A stretch of DNA of 64,000 nt from Thermococcus thermotolerans. Its GTDB lineage: Archaea > Methanobacteriota_B > Thermococci > Thermococcales > Thermococcaceae. Below are positions 27,363-37,741 of the stretch, in pieces (within the stretch, counting starts at the first letter, position 1; every line of letters starts with the position of its first letter). Position numbers and translations under genes: made by a program. The stretch is taken from assembly GCF_024707485.1 (NCBI RefSeq), contig NZ_CP102602.1:1922001-1986000 (forward strand). The letters are read 5' to 3'. Under the pieces are notes generated by a model. The model saw only the letters and a program-made list of their open reading frames with translations, searched no databases and had not been told where the DNA came from.

Positions 27363-29570
27363 TCACCCCACGATATCTCCTATAACCTCGGCGATGCGGT
27401 AAATCCTCACGATGACCTTTACCCCTGCAACCCTGAGCTTCTTTATCGTCCCAACGCCCGAGTACCTAATGTGTCCGCGCTTGAGGGCATAGAACGCACT
27501 TCCCGCCGGATCGTCCGAGTCAAGGATAGCGTTGACTGTGCTCTCGTCGGTCCACACCCTCAGGGTTGGGTCTTCGAGTTTACCCTCCGAAAACTCGGTT
27601 ATCCTGCCATCGGATGTGACGATGCCGATGTTAAGAACGCTGCCGTTATCCAGGGCAATCTCCAGCGCAATCCTCTCGTTGCCGGCCAGCATTCCGATGA
27701 ATCCGGGCATTTCTTCCAGGTTTTCGTTGTAAACGTCCACATAGTCCCTTAGGCGGTCAAAGAGTGTCGGCTCGTAGCGTGGAACGTCCTCGTCTCCGGG
27801 GTACTCAAACTCATTCACGCCCCCCGTGCTTATCATGAGCCCGGTTATTGAGTACTTGATGAACATCTCCGGATCTCCGGACCACCCGACCTCAACGAGG
27901 TTTTCCTCCCCGAGAATCCCCTCATCCACGTAGTAAACGAGTTCGAAGGCATCCAGATCAGGCTCCCCATCGTATGCAATGATGGGCTCAACAAAGGCAA
28001 GCTCAAGTCTTTTACCGTTCACGTAGAGCACCACGTTGCCAAACATCTTTTCCCCGTATTCCATGACCTCCGGCGTCGCCTCAACGAGTATGCTCACGTA
28101 AGGCTGGTTGTCCGGGGACATCCTGAGGACTTCCAGGAACTCCTCATCAAGGTCCCATGAAATCTGCTCCGGACTTTTTGCAGTCTTTTTCGGCGGAACG
28201 GGAATTTTCACCGGGTCAACGATGTCCTTGAGCATGGAGAGCTCTATCCTCTCCCTGTTCCCGTGATCCGACACCCAGAACACGAGCTGCTCGTTTTTGT
28301 TCATCTTTTTGCTGACGTTCACAATCGCCTCATAGAGGGCCTTCTTTGTTCCCAGTCCGTCCACGTAGTTCGGAACGCTGGAGCCCCAGGGGGTTGTTTT
28401 CCCATCACCCGCGAGCACTATGATGTCTCCGTCGGTGAAGCCCTGCTTCTTGAGGGCGTCGTACATCCTCTGGAGGTTGTTCCAGTGCCTTCTTCTGTTT
28501 GCGTCTCCGGCAAAGAGTATGGCATGTTTGCTCGCCACGTCCGAGCCGTCAGCCTTCTTCCCTATCTTTATGCTGTCGCCATTCCCGATCGAGGTGTACT
28601 GGGGGGTCTCCTTGAAGCCCAAACCATAGGGGCCTCGTGAATCCTGCTGCTCTGCCCTTTTGGCAATCTCTTTCATCGTTGGGGCATCCTTACCCGTTCT
28701 CGCTAATTCTTCCCCAACTTCCTTGGGGTAGTAACCTTCCGGCTTTTTGAATCCCCTTTTCCCCATTTCGGGCCAGCTGGCCGGTGTGTATCCATCAGCA
28801 AGCCCCCATGCTGGCTCATCGTGCTTGGAGGCGCTCAAGAATGCCGCATCTCCAGTCCCCTTCAGCTTTTCTTTGAGGTCGTCAATCATTCCTCCGCCAA
28901 AGCACTGGTTGAAGATGAAGACCATGTTCGCGTAGCCCGTCCTGTTGGCTATCCACATATTTATCATGTTTGCAAGCTGCCAGTCGTAGATGTAGCCGCC
29001 GGAGCTTGATACCAGACTGCTTGCGTAGCTGGAGGGCTGGTCGTAGAAGTAGGAGCATTTTTCGGAATACAGAACCGCGGGGGTCACCTTGACCTCTATG
29101 AGTGCCTTCCCCTTGTCCAGCTTTATCTCATATACTCCGGGCTTTGTTACCGTTATGGAACCCGAACCGAGCTGTGTGTTTGAAAAAATGGTGTTGTGCT
29201 CCTCCATGCTGACCTCAACAGTTATCGGCTTTAGCGGAGAGCATTCCTTGTGGCTGTAGAGCAGCCGCTTTTTTATGTAGCCATTCTGGCCCTTCAGCGT
29301 GTCCCAGTCGTAGTAGAACATGTCGATTTTTCCGTCTTTGGTGCTGTGCCCGCTGTGCGTGACCTTATACGTGCCGATTATGTCCGCGTATCCGTTCGCC
29401 CCGTCGTCCATATCCTCGCTCAGTGACATGCCTATAAAATACACGTTTACCTGAACCGCTGGCTGACCGGGCGGGTCAAAATCGGCCTCCACGAACGGGG
29501 CCACAATCACCAGGGTGGCAAGAACAACCACCACTAACGAACCTTTTTTCACGTTTGCCACTTCCAGCAT
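27363..29570 (-). CDS. Large exported protein with caspase/legumain-like Cys and His motifs in permuted order and a possible SCP2-like tail
   Basis: Translation from the ATG at 29570 (GTGGAGAA upstream) gives 735 residues; a GTG six codons later is the alternative start, both ahead of a signal peptide (KKGSLVVVVLATLVIV). Two segments look like halves of a clan CD (caspase/legumain) domain. One, near residue 215-260, has FIFNQCFGGG followed by LSASKHDEPAWG, like the strand that carries the catalytic Cys. The other, near 350-440, has ILFAGDANRR, LKKQGFTDGDIIVL and WVSDHGN, like the N-terminal half that carries the catalytic His. In known enzymes His precedes Cys, so the order here is swapped. 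The last 110 residues resemble an SCP2-type lipid-binding domain. Function unknown; probably a secreted peptidase or a derivative. Confidence 0.5.
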   Translation of the reverse strand: MLEVANVKKGSLVVVVLATLVIVAPFVEADFDPPGQPAVQVNVYFIGMSLSEDMDDGANGYADIIGTYKVTHSGHSTKDGKIDMFYYDWDTLKGQNGYIKKRLLYSHKECSPLKPITVEVSMEEHNTIFSNTQLGSGSITVTKPGVYEIKLDKGKALIEVKVTPAVLYSEKCSYFYDQPSSYASSLVSSSGGYIYDWQLANMINMWIANRTGYANMVFIFNQCFGGGMIDDLKEKLKGTGDAAFLSASKHDEPAWGLADGYTPASWPEMGKRGFKKPEGYYPKEVGEELARTGKDAPTMKEIAKRAEQQDSRGPYGLGFKETPQYTSIGNGDSIKIGKKADGSDVASKHAILFAGDANRRRHWNNLQRMYDALKKQGFTDGDIIVLAGDGKTTPWGSSVPNYVDGLGTKKALYEAIVNVSKKMNKNEQLVFWVSDHGNRERIELSMLKDIVDPVKIPVPPKKTAKSPEQISWDLDEEFLEVLRMSPDNQPYVSILVEATPEVMEYGEKMFGNVVLYVNGKRLELAFVEPIIAYDGEPDLDAFELVYYVDEGILGEENLVEVGWSGDPEMFIKYSITGLMISTGGVNEFEYPGDEDVPRYEPTLFDRLRDYVDVYNENLEEMPGFIGMLAGNERIALEIALDNGSVLNIGIVTSDGRITEFSEGKLEDPTLRVWTDESTVNAILDSDDPAGSAFYALKRGHIRYSGVGTIKKLRVAGVKVIVRIYRIAEVIGDIVG

Positions 29571-29688
29571 TTCTCCACAGAAAAACGAAACCTTGCAACT
29601 GCCTTTGCCGTACGTCATATTAACTTTGCTCAATATATGCGTCGGAAACTTATTAATATGCCTGGACAGATCTGGGTAGGGGAGTAAG

Positions 29689-30942
29689 ATGCTCAGGTTT
29701 CCGGACGGATTTCTCTTCGGGACGGCAACATCGTCCTACCAGATTGAGGGCAACAACGTCTGGAGCGACTGGTGGTACTGGGCCGAAAGGGGAAAGCTTC
29801 CCCCGGCAGGAAGGGCCTGCAACTCCTGGGAGCTGTATGAGAAGGACATCGAGCTGATGGCGGAGCTGGGCTATAAAGCCTATCGCTTTTCTATCGAATG
29901 GGGTCGCATTTTCCCAGAGGAGGGAAGGCCAAACGAGGAGGCGTTAATGCGCTACCAGGGGATAATCGACCTGCTCAGAGAGAACGGGATTATCCCAATG
30001 CTCACACTCCACCACTTCACCCTGCCCACGTGGTTCGCCATCAAGGGTGGCTTCGAAAGGGAAGACAATCTTGAGCACTGGAGGGGCTACGTTGAGCTGA
30101 TAGCGGACAACATCGAGGGCGTTGAGCTGGTGGCGACCTTCAACGAGCCCATGGTCTACGTCGTTGCCTCATACGTCGAGGGAATGTGGCCACCCTTTAG
30201 GAAGAACCCGCTGAAGGCCGAGAAGGTCGTGGCAAATCTCATCAAAGCCCACGCCATCGCCTACGAGATTCTTCACGGTAAGTTTAGGGTCGGGATAGTG
30301 AAGAACAGGCCCCACTTCATTCCGGCGAGCGATTCTGAGAGGGACAGGAAAGCGACAGAAGAGATAGACTACACCTTCAACCGTTCCATGCTGGACGGAA
30401 TCGTGACTGGAAAATTCAGGGGATTCATGAGGACCTTCGACGTTCCAGCGAGCGGCCTCGACTGGCTCGGGATGAACTACTACAACATCATGAAGGTCAG
30501 AGCCTTAAGAAACCCTCTCAAACGCTTCGCCGTCGAGGACGCCGACATGAGCAGGAAAACCGACATGGGCTGGAGCGTCTATCCGAGGGGCATCTATGAG
30601 GGACTGAAGGCCTTTTCATCCTATGGCCTTCCGCTCTACGTCACCGAGAACGGCATAGCGACGCTCGACGACGAGTGGCGCATCGAGTTCATAATCCAGC
30701 ACCTCCAGTACGTCCACAAAGCTTTGAGAGAGGGCATCGACGTTAGGGGCTACTTTTACTGGTCGCTGATAGACAACTACGAGTGGGCTGAAGGCTTCAG
30801 GCCGCGTTTTGGACTCATAGAGGTGGACTACAAGACCTTCGAGAGAAAACCGAGGAGGAGCGCCTACGTCTACGGTGAAATCGCAAGGAGTGGAGAAGTA
30901 AGTGACGAACTGCTCGAAAGGTACGGACTTGTGGAGGTTTAG
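29689..30942 (+). CDS. GH1 family beta-glycosidase
   Basis: The 417-residue GH1 enzyme has the N-terminal FLFGTATSSYQIEG signature, the acid/base Glu153 in FNEP and the nucleophile Glu320 in VTENG. It is shorter than the P. furiosus beta-glucosidase (about 470) and close to the membrane-associated beta-glycosidase of P. horikoshii. It hydrolyses beta-linked glucose, galactose or mannose, and would act in the cytoplasm, since no signal peptide is seen. The stop overlaps by four bases the stop of the convergent GH4 gene, suggesting it belongs functionally to the galactoside operon next door. TATA-like CTTATTAATATG near 29650. Confidence 0.9.
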   Translation: MLRFPDGFLFGTATSSYQIEGNNVWSDWWYWAERGKLPPAGRACNSWELYEKDIELMAELGYKAYRFSIEWGRIFPEEGRPNEEALMRYQGIIDLLRENGIIPMLTLHHFTLPTWFAIKGGFEREDNLEHWRGYVELIADNIEGVELVATFNEPMVYVVASYVEGMWPPFRKNPLKAEKVVANLIKAHAIAYEILHGKFRVGIVKNRPHFIPASDSERDRKATEEIDYTFNRSMLDGIVTGKFRGFMRTFDVPASGLDWLGMNYYNIMKVRALRNPLKRFAVEDADMSRKTDMGWSVYPRGIYEGLKAFSSYGLPLYVTENGIATLDDEWRIEFIIQHLQYVHKALREGIDVRGYFYWSLIDNYEWAEGFRPRFGLIEVDYKTFERKPRRSAYVYGEIARSGEVSDELLERYGLVEV

Positions 30943-32246
30943 GCCCTCAGCCAGCCTTCTATCACCTCAACGTCGTCCTCCCCGAACTGGGGCATCATGT
31001 CAAGATGCGCCCTCATCAGCTCGGCCATGGCCTTCAGTCCCACCTCGGCGTCGTGAACAACTGGGTCGAGAAGCACCGCTTTTATCACCTTCTCCACGTT
31101 TCCTTCCGCCGCTGCCTCCGCCGATAGTCTCTGGATTTCCGCCTGAACCCTGAGGGGAACCAGAGCCTCCCTCGGGAGCTCGACGCGGAGCGGTTTTATG
31201 CCCCTTGGCGAGACCTCCGCCGGAACCTCTACTATCGTGCCTTCCGGCAGGTCGATGTAGCCCCTGTTGGGAACGTTTATAGCCTCCTGAAGCTTTCCCC
31301 TGCCTTCAAGCCCCTCAACGACGTTCATGGCAACGTCGGGGAACTTGATGAAGCGGTTGAAGGCGAACTTCGGGACGAGACCACGGAGGAAGAGCCTCAG
31401 CAGTCTCCTTACCTCATCCCCCTCCTTCTTGGTTCTCTCTATCCACTTCAGCCCCTTCCTCTCCTCCGGAATCAGGTGCCAGGCGAAGTTTAGGTACTCC
31501 CCTATGTGGTTGTCGTCAGGCGAGGGGAAGAGGCCGTACGTCCGGTAAAGAAGCTGACTCAGGGGTTCGAAGTCCGGCCTTCTCCTTAGTGCCTCGTCGA
31601 GCCTTGGGTAGGCATCCTCATCCTTCACGCGGAGCTCCTTTATCCAGGTGAAGTGGTTCAGGCCAGCCGCGATGAGGCTTATCTCCCTCTCGTCGGCCTT
31701 CATCAGGGGGGCCAGCATCTCCTTCCTCTCAAGGTAACCGGTGCAGAGGCCGTAGACGTTTTTTAATCCCGTGTAGTTCAGAACCGCGTAGGTCACCCTC
31801 GGCTCGGGGTTGGAGTAGATGAAGACCCGTGCGTCTCTGTTAACGTCCTCTATCCTTTTCGCTATCTCCAGAACCAGCGGGACGACGCGGAGCGTGTGGG
31901 CCAGACCCCCCAAGCCCCCGTTCTCCCCGAGAACCTGCATTACCCCGTACTTATGGGGGATCTCGAAGTCCAGCCTCCAGCGTTCGTACCGCTCCTTCTC
32001 GACCGAGATGACCGCGTAATCGATGCTGTACTTCTTGAGCCCCTCGACGCTCTCAAGGGGTGTGACGGTGAAGTCAGCTTTGAAGGTCTTCTTTATCTTC
32101 TCTGCCAGGGCCGTTATGAACTTCCTCCGCTCGTCGTCTATCTCTACGAGGTAAACGTCCGCGTTTCTCAGAACCTCGCTCGTGGCTATCGTGTAGAGGC
32201 CGAGGGGGGTGAATATGCTCCCAGCTCCGATGAAGGCTATCCTCAT
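30939..32246 (-). CDS. GH4 family NAD+-dependent glycosidase
   Basis: GH4 enzymes cleave alpha- or beta-glycosides by oxidising the sugar with NAD+ and a Mn2+ ion. The 435-residue protein has the N-terminal Rossmann IAFIGAGS, GENGGLGG near 107-114, SNPEPR near 145-150, Cys168 (GLCTG) and His198 (GLNHF), the last two at the usual metal-ligand positions. The specificity (alpha-galactosidase, alpha-glucosidase, alpha-glucuronidase or 6-phospho-glycosidase) cannot be read from sequence alone; the operon suggests galactosides. Last gene of the galK operon, directly after the deacetylase. Confidence 0.85.
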   Translation of the reverse strand: MRIAFIGAGSIFTPLGLYTIATSEVLRNADVYLVEIDDERRKFITALAEKIKKTFKADFTVTPLESVEGLKKYSIDYAVISVEKERYERWRLDFEIPHKYGVMQVLGENGGLGGLAHTLRVVPLVLEIAKRIEDVNRDARVFIYSNPEPRVTYAVLNYTGLKNVYGLCTGYLERKEMLAPLMKADEREISLIAAGLNHFTWIKELRVKDEDAYPRLDEALRRRPDFEPLSQLLYRTYGLFPSPDDNHIGEYLNFAWHLIPEERKGLKWIERTKKEGDEVRRLLRLFLRGLVPKFAFNRFIKFPDVAMNVVEGLEGRGKLQEAINVPNRGYIDLPEGTIVEVPAEVSPRGIKPLRVELPREALVPLRVQAEIQRLSAEAAAEGNVEKVIKAVLLDPVVHDAEVGLKAMAELMRAHLDMMPQFGEDDVEVIEGWLRA

Positions 32247-33044
32247 TCACAGCACCCCCGCGAGCGGGTTGGCGTGGAAGAGAACCGTTGGGAGAACTCT
32301 CAGCCCCTCGCCGTATTTGAAGCCCGCCATCTCGCCGTAGAACCTGGCAACGCTCTTCACGAAGACCTCCCACGAGTTCCACTCGCTTTTGAACTGGCTC
32401 TCGTGGGCCTTCAGAGCCTTCAGCTTGAGCTTGAGGAAAGCGTCGACGTCCTCAACGTGGTTCGGGTTGTCCGTGTAGTAGAAGCCGAGGAGCCTCACCT
32501 CCCACGGCTCCCCCTCCCCGACGCTCGGAAGGGCGGAGAAGAAGGCCGCCTCCCCGGTTAAGAGCCCCGCGTTCCTGTGGTCGGGGTGCACGTCGTAGGC
32601 CAGCCAGGGGTCGGGGGCGAGGACGAGGTCTGGCCTTTCCGAGCGGATTATTTTGAGGATTTCGTTCCTCACCTCCCCGCTGTAGGGCAGTCTAGTATCC
32701 GGATAGTCGAGCCAGAGAAGTTTCTTGACGCCTATTATCTCGGCCGCCCTCTCCTGTTCCTTTCTCCTGATTTCCCTCAGCTCCCCTGGCGGAATCTCCC
32801 TGCTCCCGGCCGAGCCGTCCGTTAGTGTGAGGTATGTTATCCCCCTTCCCTCCCGTGAGAGCTTCGCCAGGGTTCCACCAACGGCGAGCTCGCAGTCGTC
32901 TGGATGCGGCTGGACGCAGAGGATTCTCGTAACGCTATCAAAGGGCCTCTCCACGTCGAAGCCTAAGGTTTCCTTCAAGAGCGCCCTGAACTCGCCGGGG
33001 GAAACCCCTCTGAGCTTGGCCCGGGCAAGGAGAAGGGGCTTCAT
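32247..33044 (-). CDS. PIG-L/LmbE deacetylase, relative of diacetylchitobiose deacetylase
   Basis: Start is the ATG at 33044 (GGGAGGTG upstream), giving 265 residues and a four-base ATGA overlap with the transporter gene. The zinc site is explicit: PHPDD at 46-50 and H153-P-D-H156. The sequence resembles Thermococcus Dac (APDPWL, HPDHR, FYGE..G..YGEG are shared in memory), but it is not in a chitinase cluster. It probably removes an N-acetyl group from an amino sugar or small glycan taken up by the neighbouring MFS protein. Confidence 0.85.
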   Translation of the reverse strand: MKPLLLARAKLRGVSPGEFRALLKETLGFDVERPFDSVTRILCVQPHPDDCELAVGGTLAKLSREGRGITYLTLTDGSAGSREIPPGELREIRRKEQERAAEIIGVKKLLWLDYPDTRLPYSGEVRNEILKIIRSERPDLVLAPDPWLAYDVHPDHRNAGLLTGEAAFFSALPSVGEGEPWEVRLLGFYYTDNPNHVEDVDAFLKLKLKALKAHESQFKSEWNSWEVFVKSVARFYGEMAGFKYGEGLRVLPTVLFHANPLAGVL

Positions 33045-34375
33045 CCGGGCACACCTCCCAAGAGCTCCTCGGCACGTCTCCTGAGTATCTCCCTGACCTC
33101 CTCCCTGTCCTTTGGATACTGATGCCTTATCCAGAACCACACGAGGGCGCAGAGCGTCCAGAAGAGCGAGCCTATTACGAGCGTGTACTCGTAGGCCTGG
33201 GCGTTGGTGTAGCCGGCACTCCTGAGCGCCTCGATTAGGAAGCCGCCGAAGAGAGGCCCGAGGGCCTTTCCGACGTTGTCTATGATGTTAAACACTCCAA
33301 AGACCGTCCCCCTGTCCTCGGGCAGGTTCACCTGGGAGATTATTGCCGTAACGTTCGGCCCCGCGAAGCTGACGAGCTGGAGGAAGAGTATCGAGTAGAC
33401 CGTCAGTGCGAGCCAGCCCCCGAAGGAGAGCTCCGATGGGAGCGGGTAAACTATGACCCCGATCGCCGCTATCATTCCGAGAAAGACCGCTATCCCCGTT
33501 ACCAGTGCCCTGCCGCCGGGGCTTCTCCTCTCGAAGTAGTCCCCCACGTAACCTCCGACGAGGGTTCCTATCACGGTCGCTATTCCGAGGATCAGCAGAA
33601 CGAAGGTGGCTGTCTCCTTCGCCATTCCCCTCGTCACTATGAGGAACGAGACCAGCCAGTACATGAGGACGCCCCAGGGGACGGTCCCGGCCAGGCCCTG
33701 GAGGAAGATGAGGAGGTTCGTCTTCGTCCTGAAGGACTTTCTAACGGCCTCCCAGCTCAGCCGGTAGGTGTACTCCACACCGCGCTCGATGAGCTTTCTG
33801 ACTTCCTCCTCTCCGGCCCCCCTCTTGGGCTCCTCCGCTATCACGTAGAATAGGGGAGCCAGTATGAAGTTTGGAACCGATGCGAGGATGAAGGGGAGCC
33901 TCCAGCTCCCTATCAGGCCGGCCATTATCATTCCGAAGAGGGTTCCGAAGCCGAAGGCGGTCTGTATGAAGGCGTAGCCCTTTCCGCGCTCCTCGCTCGG
34001 GAACATATCTGCTATGAGGGAGTATCCTATCGGGATTATCGAGCCAACTCCAATCCCCGTGAAGAGCCGCATGAGGAGAAGCTCGTAGTAGCTGTTGACG
34101 AAGGCAGTCAGGAAGCAGGGTATCTCACCGAGGAGAACGCCCACGACGAGGAGCTTCTTCCTCCCCTTGATGTCGGAGAGAAAACCCCAGACTATCGTTA
34201 TCAGGGCGCTCGTTGCGACGAATATCGTCGAGACAAGCCCCATCTGGGTCTCGCTTATCCCGAACTCGGCCATTATCTGTTGGTAGTTCGGTGGCAGGAG
34301 GTTCTGGTCGGCCATCAGGAAGGCCGCCATCAGGACGAGAAGGAGTATGGAGAGCCTGTTTCTCAGGTTTCCCAT
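33041..34375 (-). CDS. MFS transporter, probably for a sugar
   Basis: This 444-residue protein has twelve predicted membrane helices. The family loop motif is present as GFLSDIKGRKK after helix 2, with the repeat copy GGYVGDYFERR after helix 8. The middle loop holds a cytoplasmic segment of about 45 residues. Position between alpha-galactosidase and deacetylase genes with overlaps on both sides (13 and 4 bases) points to uptake of the saccharide these enzymes process. Thermococcales usually import sugars by ABC systems, so an MFS route is noteworthy. Confidence 0.85.
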   Translation of the reverse strand: MGNLRNRLSILLLVLMAAFLMADQNLLPPNYQQIMAEFGISETQMGLVSTIFVATSALITIVWGFLSDIKGRKKLLVVGVLLGEIPCFLTAFVNSYYELLLMRLFTGIGVGSIIPIGYSLIADMFPSEERGKGYAFIQTAFGFGTLFGMIMAGLIGSWRLPFILASVPNFILAPLFYVIAEEPKRGAGEEEVRKLIERGVEYTYRLSWEAVRKSFRTKTNLLIFLQGLAGTVPWGVLMYWLVSFLIVTRGMAKETATFVLLILGIATVIGTLVGGYVGDYFERRSPGGRALVTGIAVFLGMIAAIGVIVYPLPSELSFGGWLALTVYSILFLQLVSFAGPNVTAIISQVNLPEDRGTVFGVFNIIDNVGKALGPLFGGFLIEALRSAGYTNAQAYEYTLVIGSLFWTLCALVWFWIRHQYPKDREEVREILRRRAEELLGGVPG

Positions 34376-35457
34376 TCACCACCCCTCCAGGCTTCGTAGA
34401 TGGCCCTAAACGCGTCGAGCCTCCTCTCCGGGAGCGGTTCCCATCCCCTCGCATCGCTGTTCTCTGCTAGAAATGCTTTCTCTCCCCTCAAATTCCGCGA
34501 AAGAAAGTTCAGCCTGGCGTTGCCGTCGTCGAGGCTCCATATGGCGAGGTTTTTGTCCGGAGTCCAGCTCGAAGTCCTCAGGTAGAGCCTCCTTCCGGAG
34601 TGGGGGAGCTCGCTTGGGAGCCTTACCTCCCTCCCCAGGGCGTCGAAGACCTCAAGGAAAGAATCGACGGTTATCAGGTAGTCAGCCAAGGAACGGTAGC
34701 CTAGGAACTCTATGTCGGTGCCGTAGAGGATGATGTCGTCGAGGTTTTCCAGCCACTTCGCGGCCTTTCCCGGATTCATCAATGGGAACCTTCCGGCACC
34801 GAGCATGACAACGGTGTTAACGTTCACCCACACCGGTATCGCCTCGATCTCCTTAACCGCTTCGAGGGTCACCTTGCCCGGAAAGACGAGTTCCAGCGAC
34901 TTTTTCAGCTCCCTCAGGCCGAGGAGGTAGTTGACGTACCTGTTGCCCTCCCCCCTCTGGGCCTTGATGAGGTGGGGGTAGAGGGGCTTCACCGGCTTCA
35001 CCGCCCTGTTGAGGTGGCTGGAGAGGATTAAAGCCTCGCCGTCAACGAAGACTTCGCTATAGCCGTTGTCCCGCAGTACTGCCGGCAGGACCGGGTCGTA
35101 GGCCAGTTCCGGCGGGAAGAAGAGCCTCGGGGAGACTTCGAGGAGGGTCTCCTTTACCTCCCTGTCCCTCTTCACCTGGGCCTCAACCCGGTCGAGGCTC
35201 AGTAGGGGCAGTATCGCGTGGCTGTAGGCGGTTCCGGTTACCTCTATCAGCCCCGATTCGATACCGTCGCGTAGGAGCCCCAGCACTTCCCTTGGAAGGA
35301 GTCCGAGAGTAAAACCCGTGACGTTGAGGGCGAAGGGAATCTCCCTTTTAAGGAGCGCCGAGAGAACAGGCAAGTAGGCCTTCTCGATGACCCTTCCTAT
35401 CTCCACCTTTGGTATCTCCGCGTACTGGAGGTTGCCGTGGAGGAGGAGAGATATCAA
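34363..35457 (-). CDS. galA: GH57 alpha-galactosidase
   Basis: The 364-residue protein has the same length as the P. furiosus GH57 alpha-galactosidase. Glu117 in FFPPELAY and Asp248 in YGTDIEFLG lie at the positions proposed as catalytic pair in that enzyme. It starts at a TTG one base after the galK stop, with AGGAGGGT as ribosome site inside the galK end, so the two are translationally coupled. It should release galactose from alpha-galactosides in the cytoplasm, supplying galK. Confidence 0.88.
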   Translation of the reverse strand: MISLLLHGNLQYAEIPKVEIGRVIEKAYLPVLSALLKREIPFALNVTGFTLGLLPREVLGLLRDGIESGLIEVTGTAYSHAILPLLSLDRVEAQVKRDREVKETLLEVSPRLFFPPELAYDPVLPAVLRDNGYSEVFVDGEALILSSHLNRAVKPVKPLYPHLIKAQRGEGNRYVNYLLGLRELKKSLELVFPGKVTLEAVKEIEAIPVWVNVNTVVMLGAGRFPLMNPGKAAKWLENLDDIILYGTDIEFLGYRSLADYLITVDSFLEVFDALGREVRLPSELPHSGRRLYLRTSSWTPDKNLAIWSLDDGNARLNFLSRNLRGEKAFLAENSDARGWEPLPERRLDAFRAIYEAWRGGEWET

Positions 35458-35458
35458 C

Positions 35459-36560
<1,102 letters not shown>

Positions 36561-36580
36561 TAGCGAGAAAAGAGAAAGCC

Positions 36581-37741
36581 TCAGCCCATCTGGAGGGCCT
36601 GTCCGCGGAGTTCTCCCCTTTCAAAGCGGTACGGGTCGTACCATTCAACGGGTAGGCTGGTTCTTCCCCTGGTTATGAGGTCTGCCACCATCTCTGCCAC
36701 AGCCGGCGCCATCATGAAGCCGTGTCCGGAAAAGCCTGCCGCTATGTAGTAGTCGCTCAGCTCCTCGATCTTTCCTATCGCCGGGTTGCTGTCGGGCGTT
36801 TTGGCGTAGTAGCCCGCCCACGTCCTCAGTATGAGGAGCTCCCTCAGGGCGGGAACTATCTTGGTGAAGTAGTAGCTCACCTCGCGCAGGAACTCGTAGG
36901 TCGGGCTGAGGTCGTAGGTTGGCCCGAGCTCGTAACCAACGCCTCCAACGATGCCGCCGTGGGCCGTCTGGGTGAGGTATGCGTGCCCGTACTTGAAGGA
37001 GATGACCATCGGCTTGATGGCCCCTTTCCTGATGGGCTGGGTTATCACCGCCTGGTGCTTGTAGGGCTCTATCGGAATGTGGGTCTTTATCCCGGCCATC
37101 GCGTTGATGAGCTTGGCCCAGGCGTTGGTGGCGTTTACAACGATGCCCGTCTTTATGACTCCCCTGCTCGTCTTCAGGCCTTTAATTTCACCGTTTTCAA
37201 CTATGAAGTCCTTGACCTCGGTGTACTCGACGAGCTTGGCGCCAAAGCGCTCGGCGTTGAGGGCAAAGGCGGCCGTGGCATAGAACGGGTCTGCCTTTCC
37301 GTCGGTGGGGTTCCAGGAAGCGGCGATAACCTCGCTGATATCGATGAGCGGTACTATCTCCTTTGCCTCCTCCGGCGTTATGAGCCTCGTGGGAACGCCA
37401 AAGCGGTTCTGTATCGCTATGTTCTCCTTGAACTCGGCAACCTCCTCGTCGTCGTAGAGCAGGAAGAGGTAGCCGGTCTGCTCGAAGGAGAAGCCGTACT
37501 CCTCGCTATAGCGCTTCCACAGCTCAACGGAGCGCTTCATGACCTGGACGTTGGCTTCATCGTTGAACTGCTGCCTTATTCCCGTCCCACAGCGGAAGGT
37601 CGAGCCGGAACCGATGAAGCGCTTCTCTATTACCGTGACCTCCTCACCGCGCTTGGCAAGCTCGTGGGCGAGGGTTACGCCGACGATTCCCCCGCCGATG
37701 ATGACTATCTCACTCCTCCCGGGGAGCTCTTTACTCGGCAT
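36581..37741 (-). CDS. L-proline dehydrogenase beta subunit, PDH1 type
   Basis: A 386-residue FAD protein of the D-amino-acid-oxidase fold with IVIIGGGIVGVTLAHELA, GSTFRCGTGIRQQF and GFSGHGFMMAPAVAE. It oxidises proline to pyrroline-5-carboxylate in the alpha4beta4 PDH1 enzyme known from Pyrococcus horikoshii. It overlaps the alpha gene by 11 bases. Together with the symporter upstream this forms a proline uptake and oxidation unit. Confidence 0.87.
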   Translation of the reverse strand: MPSKELPGRSEIVIIGGGIVGVTLAHELAKRGEEVTVIEKRFIGSGSTFRCGTGIRQQFNDEANVQVMKRSVELWKRYSEEYGFSFEQTGYLFLLYDDEEVAEFKENIAIQNRFGVPTRLITPEEAKEIVPLIDISEVIAASWNPTDGKADPFYATAAFALNAERFGAKLVEYTEVKDFIVENGEIKGLKTSRGVIKTGIVVNATNAWAKLINAMAGIKTHIPIEPYKHQAVITQPIRKGAIKPMVISFKYGHAYLTQTAHGGIVGGVGYELGPTYDLSPTYEFLREVSYYFTKIVPALRELLILRTWAGYYAKTPDSNPAIGKIEELSDYYIAAGFSGHGFMMAPAVAEMVADLITRGRTSLPVEWYDPYRFERGELRGQALQMG

